From Arenivirga flava (GTDB taxonomy: Bacteria > Actinomycetota > Actinomycetes > Actinomycetales > Microbacteriaceae), in assembly GCF_030161575.1 (NCBI RefSeq), contig NZ_BSUL01000001.1, positions 1,717,809 to 1,781,808 on the forward strand: a stretch of DNA of 64,000 bases, given 5' to 3'. Of this stretch, positions 45,011 through 53,980 are shown in pieces. Both the position numbers and the translations under genes were made by a program. Under the pieces are notes generated by a model. The model was not told the origin of the DNA. It did not search any database and saw nothing but the letters and a program-made list of their open reading frames with translations. Every line of letters begins with the position of its first letter. The stretch's first letter is position 1.

Positions 45011-46333
45011 CTACCCCCGCTCTGCCGCCAGGTGCAGCACCGACTCGGCGAGGGCGCGCAGGCCGTGCGCGACGTCCTCGGTGCTGACGTCCTCGTCCGG
45101 GTGGTGGCTGATGCCGTCGGGGTTGCGCAGGAAGAGCATGCCGATGTCGGTGATCGCGCCGATCGACATGCCGTCGTGGCCGGCCGGGCTGAACAGGGTG
45201 GCGGGCGCATCCGCTCCCGGCTCGAGCGTCGTGGCGATGCCCTCGCGCACGACGTCCTGCAGCAGCGGGGCGCAGCCGACGGCGGCGGCGTTGTGCACCT
45301 CATCCGCTCGCCAGCGCAGACCGCGTCGGCCCATGATGGCGTCGAGCTCGAGCTCCAGCGCGCTCCAGACCGCGTCGCGATGGCCGTCGAGCTCACCGCG
45401 CAGGTCGAGCGAGAAGCGGGCCTCGCCGGGCACGACGTTCATGGCGCCGGGGAAGGCCTCGAGCTGGCCGACCGTGCCGATGATGTGGTGCTCCGCCCGG
45501 CAGAGCCGCTCCACGGCGAGCGCCGCCTCGCTGGCGCCCAGCAGCGCGTCGCGGCGCATGTCGTAGGGGGTGCCGCCGGCGTGGCGCGCCTCGCCCTCGA
45601 CGACGAGCTGGAAGCGGCGAGCGGATGCGATCGACGACACGACCGCCAGGCTCTCGCCCCGGCGGTGCAGCTCCGGGCCCTGCTCGATGTGCGCCTCGAG
45701 GTACCCGACGAGCTCCTCGGGCCGGCGCGCGGCCTCGCCGATGCGGGCGGGGTCGAGGCCGAACTCCAGGAAGGCCTGGCGCACCGAGACGCCGTCGGCG
45801 TCCTGCAGCGCCCACCAGCGGTCGTCCCACGACCCGGCGGCAGCCGACGATCCGAGCAGCGCCTTGCCGAAGCGGGTGCCCTCCTCGTCCCAGAACGCCA
45901 CCACCTCGATCGCGAAGCGGAAGGGGCTGCGGTGTGCGCCGTCGCTGTGCGGAGCGGATGCGGACGAGGCAGGAGCCGGCGCGCGCAGCAGCCGCACGAC
46001 CTCCAGCGCGGCGAGCACGCCGAGCATGCCGTCGTAGCGCCCGGCGTCGAGCACGGTGTCGAGGTGCGAGCCGATCATGAGCGCGGGCGCATCGGGATCC
46101 GCCGCGTCGAGACGGCCGACGAGGTTGCCGGCGGCGTCCTGCCGGGTGCTCATGCCGAGTTCGCGCATCCACTCGGCGGCCAGGCGGTTGGCGCGGGCGT
46201 GCTCTGGCGAGAGGTAGACGCGCTCGATGCCGGTCTCGCTCGCGGTCACGCGCGCGAGCTCGTCGCAGCGCCGCATGACCCGCCGGGCGGCGGCGTCGAC
46301 CGCGGCCCGATCGGCGTCGAGGCGAGCGAGCAT
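45011..46333 (-). CDS. allC: Allantoate amidohydrolase / N-carbamoyl-amino-acid hydrolase family
   Basis: 440-aa Zn-dependent M20-family hydrolase. Metal-site motifs GSHLDTVLDAGRYDG (about 83-97), FWDEEGTRFG near 143, HIEQGPELHRRG near 213, and HDGMSIGAITDIGMLF near 380, all typical of AllC/UAHY. Hydrolyses allantoate to ureidoglycine or ureidoglycolate plus NH3/CO2. ATG 46333 shares one base with the aminotransferase stop (TGATG). Last gene of the allantoin operon. Confidence 0.88.
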   Translation of the reverse strand: MLARLDADRAAVDAAARRVMRRCDELARVTASETGIERVYLSPEHARANRLAAEWMRELGMSTRQDAAGNLVGRLDAADPDAPALMIGSHLDTVLDAGRYDGMLGVLAALEVVRLLRAPAPASSASAPHSDGAHRSPFRFAIEVVAFWDEEGTRFGKALLGSSAAAGSWDDRWWALQDADGVSVRQAFLEFGLDPARIGEAARRPEELVGYLEAHIEQGPELHRRGESLAVVSSIASARRFQLVVEGEARHAGGTPYDMRRDALLGASEAALAVERLCRAEHHIIGTVGQLEAFPGAMNVVPGEARFSLDLRGELDGHRDAVWSALELELDAIMGRRGLRWRADEVHNAAAVGCAPLLQDVVREGIATTLEPGADAPATLFSPAGHDGMSIGAITDIGMLFLRNPDGISHHPDEDVSTEDVAHGLRALAESVLHLAAERG

Positions 46334-47586
46334 CACGGGGAGACCGGACTGCTCGAAGCAGTGGCCGCCGCCCGGAACACGTCCGCCGCCGCCTCCACGC
46401 CACCGCCGCGCGGCGTCGATGCGCCGAAGCGGTGCAGCACTGACTCGAGCGCGGAGAGCGTGGTGAGCACGGCGTCTTTGCGCGCGTTGTAGCCCATGGT
46501 GCCGATGCGCCAGACCTTGCCGTGCAGCGGGCCGAAGGAGGTGCCGATCTCGATGCCGAAGTCCTCGAGCATCGCCGAGCGCGCGGCGTCGCCGGGCACG
46601 CCCTCCGGGATCTCGACGGCCACGACGTTCGTCATCTTGTGCGCGACGTCGCCGAAGACGGTCAGGCCGAGGCCCTGCACGCCGGCGAGCATCGCGTCGC
46701 CCGCCGTGCGGTGGCGGGCGATGACCGCTTCCCGTCCCTCCGCCAGCAGCAGGCGGGCGCACTCGCGCGCCGCGTAGAGCATCGAGGTGGCCTCGGTGTG
46801 GTGGTTGAGCCGGCGCGGGCCCCAGTAGTCGAGGATCTGCCCGAGGTCGAAGTAGTTGCTGCGCACGAAGTCGTCGGCGGAGGCGTCGCCCGCCTCGCGG
46901 ATGCCCGCCTCGACCCGCTTGCGCGAGCGGATGACGTCGACGGCCCGCTCGGAGAGTGTGATGGGCGCCGAGCCGCTGGGCCCACCGAGGCACTTCTGCA
47001 GGCCGGCGGTGGCGGCGTCGAGGCCCCAGGCGTCGGCCTCGAAGGCGTTGCCGCCCAGCGAGGCGGTGGCGTCGGAGTAGAACAGCGCCCCGTGCTTCGC
47101 GCAGAGGGCGCCGACCTCCTCGAGCGGCTGCAGCATCGTCGTCGACGTGTCGCCCTGCACGAGGGCGACGAGGTGCGGCTTCACCCGCACGATGGCCTCC
47201 TCGACGGCCGAGACCGGCACGACCTGGCCCCAGGGCACCTCGATGGTGTGCACCTCGGCGAGCGCGCGCTCGGCGATCTCGGCGAGCAGGTGCCCGAAGC
47301 GCCCGAAGACGGGCACGAGCACCCGGTCGCCGGGGCGCACGAGCGAGATCATCGCCGCCTCGATGCCGGCGCGCGACGTGCCGTCGACCAGCAGGGTCGC
47401 GTCGTTCGCGGTGCCCCAGACGCCGCGGTAGAGCTGCTGGGTCTCGACCATCGCGTTCGTCATGAACGGGTCGTACTGGCCCACGAGCGCGTTCGACATC
47501 GACTGCAGCACGCTCGGGTACGCCGAGATCGGGCCCGGCCCCATGAGCAGGCGGGCGGGCGGGGCGATGGGGCCGGGCAGGGTCAC
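46333..47586 (-). CDS. Class V aminotransferase, PucG-like ((S)-ureidoglycine--glyoxylate) or alanine--glyoxylate
   Basis: 417-aa PLP enzyme. Start MTLPGPIAPPARLLMGPGPI, DGTSRAGIEAAMISL near 69, SDATASLGGN near 169 (PLP Asp) and the PLP-Lys in TAGLQKCLGGPSG near 196. Ureidoglycine transaminase (PucG) is the family member found in allantoin clusters: it converts (S)-ureidoglycine and glyoxylate to oxalurate and glycine. Assignment over alanine-glyoxylate aminotransferase rests on the operon. GTG 47586 overlaps the previous stop. Confidence 0.83.
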   Translation of the reverse strand: MTLPGPIAPPARLLMGPGPISAYPSVLQSMSNALVGQYDPFMTNAMVETQQLYRGVWGTANDATLLVDGTSRAGIEAAMISLVRPGDRVLVPVFGRFGHLLAEIAERALAEVHTIEVPWGQVVPVSAVEEAIVRVKPHLVALVQGDTSTTMLQPLEEVGALCAKHGALFYSDATASLGGNAFEADAWGLDAATAGLQKCLGGPSGSAPITLSERAVDVIRSRKRVEAGIREAGDASADDFVRSNYFDLGQILDYWGPRRLNHHTEATSMLYAARECARLLLAEGREAVIARHRTAGDAMLAGVQGLGLTVFGDVAHKMTNVVAVEIPEGVPGDAARSAMLEDFGIEIGTSFGPLHGKVWRIGTMGYNARKDAVLTTLSALESVLHRFGASTPRGGGVEAAADVFRAAATASSSPVSP

Positions 47587-49214
47587 GAGGTCTCCGATCG
47601 GGGTGCGGTGTCAGGAGCGGATGCGCCGACGGCGCCGACGGCGGCGGTGGGAGCGGCGGCGGATGCGAGCGAGCGCGCCAGGCGCACGAGCGCGATGTCG
47701 GCGCCGGCGCGCGCGACGAGCGAGACCCCGAGGGGCGCGGCGCCGAGCGGCGAGGGCACGGTGAGCAGCGGCGCCGAGACGGCCGGCAGCCCGGCCACGG
47801 CCGCCGGGGTGGTGAGCCGCAGCGTGCGGCCCCGCACCTCGTCGAGCTCCGCCTGCGACAGCGCCCGCGAGGGCGCCGCGCCGGGCACGGCGGGCAGGAT
47901 GAGCACGCCGTCGGCGACGAGGCCCTGCAGGCGCGCGCGGAAGTCGCGGGCGACGACCCGTGCCTCCGCCTCGGCCCGCTTGGTGACGGCGGCGGCGACG
48001 CGGAAGCGCTCGGCGACCGCGGGCCCGACGGCCCCGGGGTGCTCGCGCAGCCATTCGCCGTTGTTGCGCCACGCCTCGGCGCCCTGGATGGTGCGGAACG
48101 CGGCGAGCGCCGCATCCGGGTCGCCCAGGCTCACGCGCTCGACGGGCAGGTCGTCCGGCAGCGCGGCGAGCAGCGCCTCGAAGGCGTCGCGGGCCTCGGG
48201 GGCGACGCTCTCGAGCAGCTCGGCCGGCACGAGCAGGCGCCTCGGCAGCTCGTGGTCGGACTCGCCCTGCACACGCTCGGCGGTCTCGGAGCCGTCGTAG
48301 GAGAGGCACCACTCCGCGACGCGCTGCAGCGCGGCGCCGTCGCGGGTCAGCCAGCCGACCGTGTCGAAGCTCTGCGCGAGGGGCAGCAGGCCCTGGCGCG
48401 GCACGAGGTCGTGCGTGGTGCGCAGGCCCCAGAGCCCCTGGTAGGACGCGGGCACCCGGATGGAGCCGGCCGTGTCCGTCGCGAGCGCGACGTCGGCCTG
48501 CCCCATGGCGACGGCGGCGGCCGGACCGCTGGAGGAGCCTCCGGGCAGGGCGCCGGGCAGCGCGACGTTCGGCGGGGTGCCGTGGTGGGCGTTGTCGCCG
48601 GCGATGCTGTACGCGAACTCGTCGGTGCGCGCGATGCCGACCAGCGCGGCGCCGCCGCGGAGCAGGTCGGCGACGGCCGGTGCCGTCTTCGTCTCGGGCC
48701 GCGCCTCCTCGAGGAACGCCGGGTTGCCGGCGCCGATGCGGAAGCCCTCGACGGCGAAGACGTCCTTCACGGCGACGCGCAGGCCGAGCAGCGGCCCATC
48801 GCCCGCACCGCGGCGCAGCGGGTCGCCGACGAGCCGCCAGACGCGGGTGTCGATGGCGCGCGGCCGCGGGGCGACGTGCGCGGCGGCGATGCGCCATCCG
48901 CCGTCGGTGCGCCGCCAGACCTGGGTCTGCAGCCCGGCGCCGCCGTCGCGGAACCGCGAGACCGACATGACGAGCGCCACGTCATCGCCGAGCTCCCGCA
49001 CCTCCATCCGCTCGATGCTGCGCGGGGCGACGCCACCGCGCAGGCCGCGGAAGGCGCTGATCGTGTCGCGGCCCACCAGCAGGCCGTCCGGGTCGCCGCG
49101 CATGGTGTCGACCCCGGGCTCGAAGGCGGCGTCCAGCGCGTCCAGGTCGTTCGTCACGAGCGCGCGCTCGTAGGCCTCGAAGGCCTCGGTGAGGCCGGCT
49201 GGTGCATCCGTCAT
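47583..49214 (-). CDS. Amidase with N-terminal AtzH-like domain
   Basis: 543 aa. Residues about 1-128 are a SnoaL/NTF2-like AtzH-type domain (DAAFEPGVDTMRGDP, RRTDGGWRIAAAHVAPR). From about 135 a full amidase-signature domain: Lys in LRVAVKDVFAVEG near 147, GGSSSGPAAAVAMG near 217 (Ser), TDTAGSIRVPASYQG near 239 (Ser nucleophile). In cyanuric-acid degradation AtzH and AtzE are separate proteins of one complex; here they are one chain. Substrate unknown; oxalurate, oxamate or a ureido compound is plausible from the operon. ATG 49214 overlaps the upstream stop. Confidence 0.82.
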   Translation of the reverse strand: MTDAPAGLTEAFEAYERALVTNDLDALDAAFEPGVDTMRGDPDGLLVGRDTISAFRGLRGGVAPRSIERMEVRELGDDVALVMSVSRFRDGGAGLQTQVWRRTDGGWRIAAAHVAPRPRAIDTRVWRLVGDPLRRGAGDGPLLGLRVAVKDVFAVEGFRIGAGNPAFLEEARPETKTAPAVADLLRGGAALVGIARTDEFAYSIAGDNAHHGTPPNVALPGALPGGSSSGPAAAVAMGQADVALATDTAGSIRVPASYQGLWGLRTTHDLVPRQGLLPLAQSFDTVGWLTRDGAALQRVAEWCLSYDGSETAERVQGESDHELPRRLLVPAELLESVAPEARDAFEALLAALPDDLPVERVSLGDPDAALAAFRTIQGAEAWRNNGEWLREHPGAVGPAVAERFRVAAAVTKRAEAEARVVARDFRARLQGLVADGVLILPAVPGAAPSRALSQAELDEVRGRTLRLTTPAAVAGLPAVSAPLLTVPSPLGAAPLGVSLVARAGADIALVRLARSLASAAAPTAAVGAVGASAPDTAPRSETS

Positions 49215-50305
49215 GCGCTGATCCTCCCCCGTGCGGCGTCGACGGCCGCGAAGTCGGCCTCGCGGATGCGGGCGTGCACCCCCACGGTCAGGTCGACGAC
49301 CTGCGAGATCTCGAAGTCGGTCGCGGCCGACAGGTACGCGTAGGCGAGGTGCTCGTCCATGCCCCAGCGCGAGCGGATGAGGGAGATCGCGGCCCGCACG
49401 CAGGCCCGCATCGCCTCGCGCAGGTCGGGGTCGAGCCCGGTCGGCACGAGGTGGCCCTCGGCGCGGATGAGCGGGCCGAGCACGTCGCCGAACTCGGCCA
49501 GCGCCTCCTCGCGCGGCACGACCTCGAAGCGCAGCGTGGCGCGCAGCGAGGCCTCCAGCGCGGTGAGCGCCACCTCGCCGTCGCCCTGCGCGAAGTGGGG
49601 GTCGCCGACGTAGGCGAGCGCGCCGTCGACCTGCACGGGCAGGTAGAGCTCGGCGCCCTCGACGAGCAGGTTCACGTCGATGTTGCCGCCGTGCGCTCCC
49701 GGCGGCACGGAGTGCGGGCGCTCGTCGCCGGCCACCGCGACGCCCATCGTGCCGAGGAACGGCGCGAGGGGGAACGCGACGACCGGCTCGCCGCCCTCGA
49801 CGAGCGGCAGCAGGCCGACCCCTCCGTCGACCGGAGTGAAGACGCTCACGTTCGCGCCATCGCGCGGCAGCTCGCCGGGCAGCGCGCCGCGGCCGTGGCG
49901 GTTCGAGATCACGCCGTAGGGCACGCGCGGCTGCAAGCGCTCGACGACGATGCGCAGCAGGTCGCCCGGGCGCGCCCCCTCGACGCGGATGGGGCCGGTC
50001 ACCACGTGCGGCCCGTCGAGCTGCGCGTCGCGCGGCGCGGTGGCGGCGATCGCGACCGCGTCCTCCAGCACCTGCTCCGCCGGCACGCCGTGGCCGCCGA
50101 ACCACGCGAGCGGGTCCTGGCCCTGGTCGGGCAGGATGCCCTCGTGCGAGACGGTGTCGATCGTCACGGAGGCGCCGGACGCGATCGTGAGCACCGGAGC
50201 GTCCGCCGCGCACGGCAGGCGACCCCAGAGGACGTTCTCGACGGTGGCCGGCAGATAGGTCGCGGCGGGGATCTCGCCGACGCCGGGCTGCAGGATGGCG
50301 CTCAC
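49211..50305 (-). CDS. Acetamidase/formamidase-family protein (FmdA-like)
   Basis: 364-aa FmdA_AmdA-family amidase. Key features: ATVENVLWGRLPCAADAP near 22, GPIRVEGARPGDLLRIVVE near 105, GGNIDVNLLVEGAELYLPV near 208-226 and HFAQGDGEVALTALE near 240 carrying the conserved His/Glu/Asp. Hydrolyses short amides such as formamide. GTG 50305 overlaps allB by GTGA. In this operon it may clear an amide released from ureido intermediates, an inference only. Confidence 0.82.
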   Translation of the reverse strand: MSAILQPGVGEIPAATYLPATVENVLWGRLPCAADAPVLTIASGASVTIDTVSHEGILPDQGQDPLAWFGGHGVPAEQVLEDAVAIAATAPRDAQLDGPHVVTGPIRVEGARPGDLLRIVVERLQPRVPYGVISNRHGRGALPGELPRDGANVSVFTPVDGGVGLLPLVEGGEPVVAFPLAPFLGTMGVAVAGDERPHSVPPGAHGGNIDVNLLVEGAELYLPVQVDGALAYVGDPHFAQGDGEVALTALEASLRATLRFEVVPREEALAEFGDVLGPLIRAEGHLVPTGLDPDLREAMRACVRAAISLIRSRWGMDEHLAYAYLSAATDFEISQVVDLTVGVHARIREADFAAVDAARGRISA

Positions 50306-51639
50306 GCGAGCAGCTCCCGTCCGCCGCGCGCGAGCACGCCCTCGCCGCGCCGGTAGGCGGGCGCGCCGTGCAGCCAGGTCTCGCGCACGACGCCGTGCAG
50401 CGTCTGCCCGTGCCACGGCGACATCGCGTTGCGGTACTCGAGCGCCGACGCGTCGACGGTGTGCTGCTCGTCGGGGGCGAAGACGGTGAGGTGCGCCGGT
50501 GCGCCGACCTCGATCACGCCGCGGTGCGCGCCGGGGATCGCGGCCAGACCCGCGATGCGCGCGGGCCCGGTGGTCATGAGGGGAAGCAGGGTCTCGAGGG
50601 CGATGCCGCGGCGCCTGGCCGCGGTCCACACTGCGGTGAGCCCGGTCTGCAGTCCGGCGATGCCACCCCAGGCCTCGCCGAAGTCGGCCACCTTGAGCTC
50701 GGCGACCGAGGGCGAGTGATCGCTGACGACCGCGTCGATCGTGCCGTCGAGGAGCCCGGCCCAGAGCAGCTCGCGGTTGGCGGCGTCGCGGATCGGCGGG
50801 CAGCACTTGAACTCGGCCGCACCGTCGGGCACCTCGGCGGCGTCGAGGGTGAGGTAGTGCGGGCAGGTCTCGACCGTGAGCCGCACGCCCTCGGCCTTGG
50901 CGGCGCGCACGTCGTCGAGCGCCGCGCCGTCGGAGACGTGCACGATGTGCGCACGTGCGCCGGTGCGGCGCGCGGCCTCGATGACCGAGCGGATGGCGGA
51001 CCGCTCGCTCGCACCCGGCCGCGTGCCCAGGAAGTCGGCGTAGCGCGTGCCGAGCGCCCCGTGCTCGTGCAGCTCGGCCGGATCCTCCGCGTGCACGATG
51101 AGCAGCCCGTCGAAGGCGGCGAGCTCGGCGAGCGCCGCGTCGAGCTGCCCACCGGAGAGGTGGTCGAACTCGTCGATGCCCGAGGGCGAGAGGAAGCACT
51201 TGAAGCCCACGACCCCGGCGCCGGCGAGCTCGCGTAGCGCGCCGAGGTTCTGCGGCACGGCGCCGCCCCAGTAGCCGACGTCGACGGCGAGCTTGCCGAC
51301 CGCGGCGGCGCGCTTGGCCCCGAGCGCCGCGACCGTGGTGGTCACGGGCGAGCTGTTGAGCGGCATGTCGACGACGGTCGTCACGCCTCCGGCGAGCGCC
51401 GCGGCGGTGCCGGTGGCGAAGCCCTCCCACTCGGTGCGCCCCGGCTCGTCGAGGTGCACGTGCGAGTCGACGAGGCCCGGCAGCAGCACGGCGTCGTCGG
51501 GCAGCACGACGCCCGCGTCCCCGTCGAAGGGGCGGATGCGGGCCACCAGACCGTCGACGATCTCGACCGTCGCCGGCTCGGGAGCGGTGCCGAGGTGCAC
51601 GCGGCGCGCGGCGATCGTCGTGGGGTTCGCTTCGCTCAT
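50302..51639 (-). CDS. allB: Allantoinase
   Basis: 445-aa dihydroorotase-fold amidohydrolase opening allantoin to allantoate. Metal-site motifs: LLPGLVDSHVHLDEPGRTEW (about 53-72), VGFKCFLSP with the carboxylated Lys near 155, LIVHAEDPAELH near 190, HIVHVSDGAA near 246, and VSDHSPSVAELK near 316 with the last Asp. Length fits AllB. ATG 51639. First gene of a five-gene unit in which every junction overlaps by 1 or 4 bp. Divergent from the uraD-uraH fusion over a shared operator at 51672. Confidence 0.93.
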   Translation of the reverse strand: MSEANPTTIAARRVHLGTAPEPATVEIVDGLVARIRPFDGDAGVVLPDDAVLLPGLVDSHVHLDEPGRTEWEGFATGTAAALAGGVTTVVDMPLNSSPVTTTVAALGAKRAAAVGKLAVDVGYWGGAVPQNLGALRELAGAGVVGFKCFLSPSGIDEFDHLSGGQLDAALAELAAFDGLLIVHAEDPAELHEHGALGTRYADFLGTRPGASERSAIRSVIEAARRTGARAHIVHVSDGAALDDVRAAKAEGVRLTVETCPHYLTLDAAEVPDGAAEFKCCPPIRDAANRELLWAGLLDGTIDAVVSDHSPSVAELKVADFGEAWGGIAGLQTGLTAVWTAARRRGIALETLLPLMTTGPARIAGLAAIPGAHRGVIEVGAPAHLTVFAPDEQHTVDASALEYRNAMSPWHGQTLHGVVRETWLHGAPAYRRGEGVLARGGRELLA

Positions 51640-51671
51640 GGGGGCACCGTATGGGGTCGACGTTTCGATCA

Positions 51672-51688
51672 TGTTACCCACATCAACA
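51672..51688. promoter_or_regulatory. Operator TGTTACC-CAC-ATCAACA between allB and uraD-uraH
   Basis: Imperfect 7+3+7 inverted repeat with one perfect ATCAACA half, in the 78-bp divergent spacer; suited to control both directions. Matches 33129 and 42891. Confidence 0.6.
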
Positions 51689-51717
51689 TCCGCTGAGCGG
51701 GCCGTTACGGTGGCCGC

Positions 51718-52536
51718 ATGGACCTCGCCGTCTTCAACGCACTCCCCCACGACGACGCCCGCGACCTGGCCCTCGTGTGGGCCGCCGTGCCCGCGTGGGC
51801 CGAGGCGATCGCATCCGCTCGGCCGTTCGCGACCGTCGCCGATCTGGAGGGTCTGGCCGAGGCGCTCGGCGCCGACTGGACCGCCGCCGAGCTCGACGCG
51901 GCGCTCGCGCACCACCCCCGCATCGGCGACCGCGTCGAGGGCGGCGACGCCGAGTCCCGGGCATCGCGAGGGGAGCAGGCGGCGGTGGCGGATGCGGACG
52001 CGACGGTGCGCGAGGCGATCGCAGCCGGCAACGCCTACTACGAGGCGCGCTTCGACCGCGTGTTCCTGGTGCGCGCCGCCGGACGCTCGCCGCAGGAGAT
52101 CCTGGCCGAGCTCGACCGCCGCATCGAGCTGGCGCCCGAGGACGAGGTGCGCGAGGCGCTCGCCCAGCTGCTCGAGATCGCGGTGCTGCGGCTGCGCGCC
52201 GACGTCGTCGCCCGCGCACGGGTGACGACGCACGTGCTCGACGCCGTGAGCGGCACCGCCGCGCCGGGCATCGCCGTGACCCTCGACGACGCGGCCGGCC
52301 TCATCGCCGAGGGCACGACCGACGCCGACGGCCGCCTCGCGATCGGCCCGGAGCTGCTGCCGAGCGGCGCCTACACGCTGACCTTCGCCACCGGCGCGCA
52401 CTTCGCGGCGCAGGGCCTGGCGAGCTTCCATCCGCTCGTCGCCGTCACGTTCCTGCTCGACGCCGAGGGCCGCGACCACGACCACGTGCCGCTGCTGCTG
52501 AGCCCGTTCGCCTACTCGACGTACCGCGGCACGTGA
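51718..52536 (+). CDS. OHCU decarboxylase / 5-hydroxyisourate hydrolase fusion
   Basis: 272 aa. N-terminal UraD-type domain (about 1-160) with the catalytic AHHPRIGDR near 64-72; C-terminal HIU hydrolase (transthyretin-like) domain from about 165 with RVTTHVLDAVSGTAAPG, the Arg/His residues and the diagnostic tail YSTYRGT. Together they turn 5-hydroxyisourate (the HpxO product) into (S)-allantoin; both steps otherwise occur spontaneously without stereocontrol. ATG 51718; 37 bp before hpxO, so probably co-transcribed with it. Confidence 0.92.
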   Translation: MDLAVFNALPHDDARDLALVWAAVPAWAEAIASARPFATVADLEGLAEALGADWTAAELDAALAHHPRIGDRVEGGDAESRASRGEQAAVADADATVREAIAAGNAYYEARFDRVFLVRAAGRSPQEILAELDRRIELAPEDEVREALAQLLEIAVLRLRADVVARARVTTHVLDAVSGTAAPGIAVTLDDAAGLIAEGTTDADGRLAIGPELLPSGAYTLTFATGAHFAAQGLASFHPLVAVTFLLDAEGRDHDHVPLLLSPFAYSTYRGT

Positions 52537-52573
52537 AACATCGCCGACACACGCATCTGCTGAGGTACCCCGC

Positions 52574-53761
52574 GTGAAGATCATCATCATCGGCGCCGGC
52601 GTCGGCGGCGCCAGCGCCGCGATCGCCCTGCAGCGGCTCGGCCACGAGGTCGTCGTCTACGACCGGATGCGCGAGAACCGCCCGGTCGGCGCCGCCCTGT
52701 CGCTCTGGTCGAACGGCGTCAAGGTGCTCAACTGGCTCGGCCTGGCCGACGAGGTCGCGGCCCTCGGCGGCCGGATGGAGCGGATGGGCTACCGCGACGG
52801 CCTCACCGGCGAGCAGCTCTGCGACTTCAGCCTCGAGCCGGTCACCGCGCGGACCGGGCAGCGGCCCTACCCGGTCGCGCGGGCCGAGCTGCAGGCGCTG
52901 CTCATGGAGCGGGCGGGGCTGGACCGCATCCGCCTGGGCCGTCGCGCGGTCGCCGTGGCGGACGACGGCGACCGGGTGACCGTGACCTTCGAGGATGGCA
53001 GCTCCGACACCGGCGACCTGCTCATCGGCGCGGACGGGGCGCGCTCCATCGTGCGCGACCACGTGCTGCGCGCGAACGGGCTCGAGCCGGTCGAGCGACG
53101 CTACTCGGGGTACACGAACTACAACGGGATCGTGCCCGCCGACCCCGCGATCGGACCGCTCGACGCGTGGACGACCTCGGTGGCCGACGGCAAGCGCTGC
53201 GCGGTGATGCCCATCGGCGGCGACCGCTTCTACTTCTTCGTGGACGTGCCGCAGCCGTCGGGGCTGCCGTCGCCCGCGGACCCGAAGGCGCCGCTGGAGG
53301 ACGCCTTCGGCGACTGGAACCCCGGCGTGCGCGCCCTCCTCGACGCCATCGACCCCGCCGTCTCGCTCAACCGGGTCGAGATCTGGGACCTCGACCCCTT
53401 TCACACCTGGACCGCCGGCCGCGTGGCGATCCTCGGCGACGCCGCCCACAACACGACGCCCGACATCGGCCAGGGCGCATGCTCGGCGCTCGAGGACGTC
53501 TTCGCCCTCGCCATCGCCCTGTCGACCAACACCAACGGGGTCGAGGACGCGCTGCGGCGCTACGTGCGCTCCCGCAGCGAGCGCGCCGGCGAGCTGGTGC
53601 TGCGCGCCCGCGCCCGCGCCCACGAGACCCACGCCTTCGAGCCGGGCGTCACGGAGGCCTGGTACGCGTCGCTGCGCGGCACGGACGGGGCGGCGATCAT
53701 CCGCGGCATCGTGGGCAACATCGAGGGCAGCCCGATCGACCTGGGGGTCGGAGCGCTGTAG
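52574..53761 (+). CDS. hpxO: FAD-dependent urate hydroxylase
   Basis: 395-aa flavoprotein monooxygenase converting urate to 5-hydroxyisourate using NADH and O2. Rossmann motif IIIGAGVGGASAAIALQRLG at the N-terminus, DG motif LIGADGARSIVRDHV near 155, and AILGDAAHNTTPDIGQGACS near 292 (FAD ribityl binding). HpxO-like residues: an Arg in the substrate area and YTNYNG near 178. GTG start at 52574. Replaces the cofactor-free uricase, which is absent here. Confidence 0.88.
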   Translation: MKIIIIGAGVGGASAAIALQRLGHEVVVYDRMRENRPVGAALSLWSNGVKVLNWLGLADEVAALGGRMERMGYRDGLTGEQLCDFSLEPVTARTGQRPYPVARAELQALLMERAGLDRIRLGRRAVAVADDGDRVTVTFEDGSSDTGDLLIGADGARSIVRDHVLRANGLEPVERRYSGYTNYNGIVPADPAIGPLDAWTTSVADGKRCAVMPIGGDRFYFFVDVPQPSGLPSPADPKAPLEDAFGDWNPGVRALLDAIDPAVSLNRVEIWDLDPFHTWTAGRVAILGDAAHNTTPDIGQGACSALEDVFALAIALSTNTNGVEDALRRYVRSRSERAGELVLRARARAHETHAFEPGVTEAWYASLRGTDGAAIIRGIVGNIEGSPIDLGVGAL

Positions 53762-53809
53762 CGCGGGGAGGCGTCCTCCTCTCCCTGCCTCCTGCCCTCC
53801 CTCCCCTGC

Positions 53810-53868
53810 CAGATCGGCATGTTCCTGCCGCTCCACTCGTCGTGCAGTGGCAGGAACATGCCGATCTG
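53810..53868. repeat. 59-bp palindromic repeat, family B copy 2
   Basis: The most perfect copy: CAGATCGGCATGTTCCTGCC pairs fully with its complement on the right arm, across a short loop. Just after the hpxO stop. Confidence 0.85.
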
Positions 53869-53980
53869 CGGCTCGGGCGGAGCGGAGGCGCCCGGGATCG
53901 GCCTCGCTCCAGACGGGGCGGAGGCTCGGGCACCGACTCGAGGGCCCGGAACATGTGCGGCACGCTCCCCGCGCGTGTTC

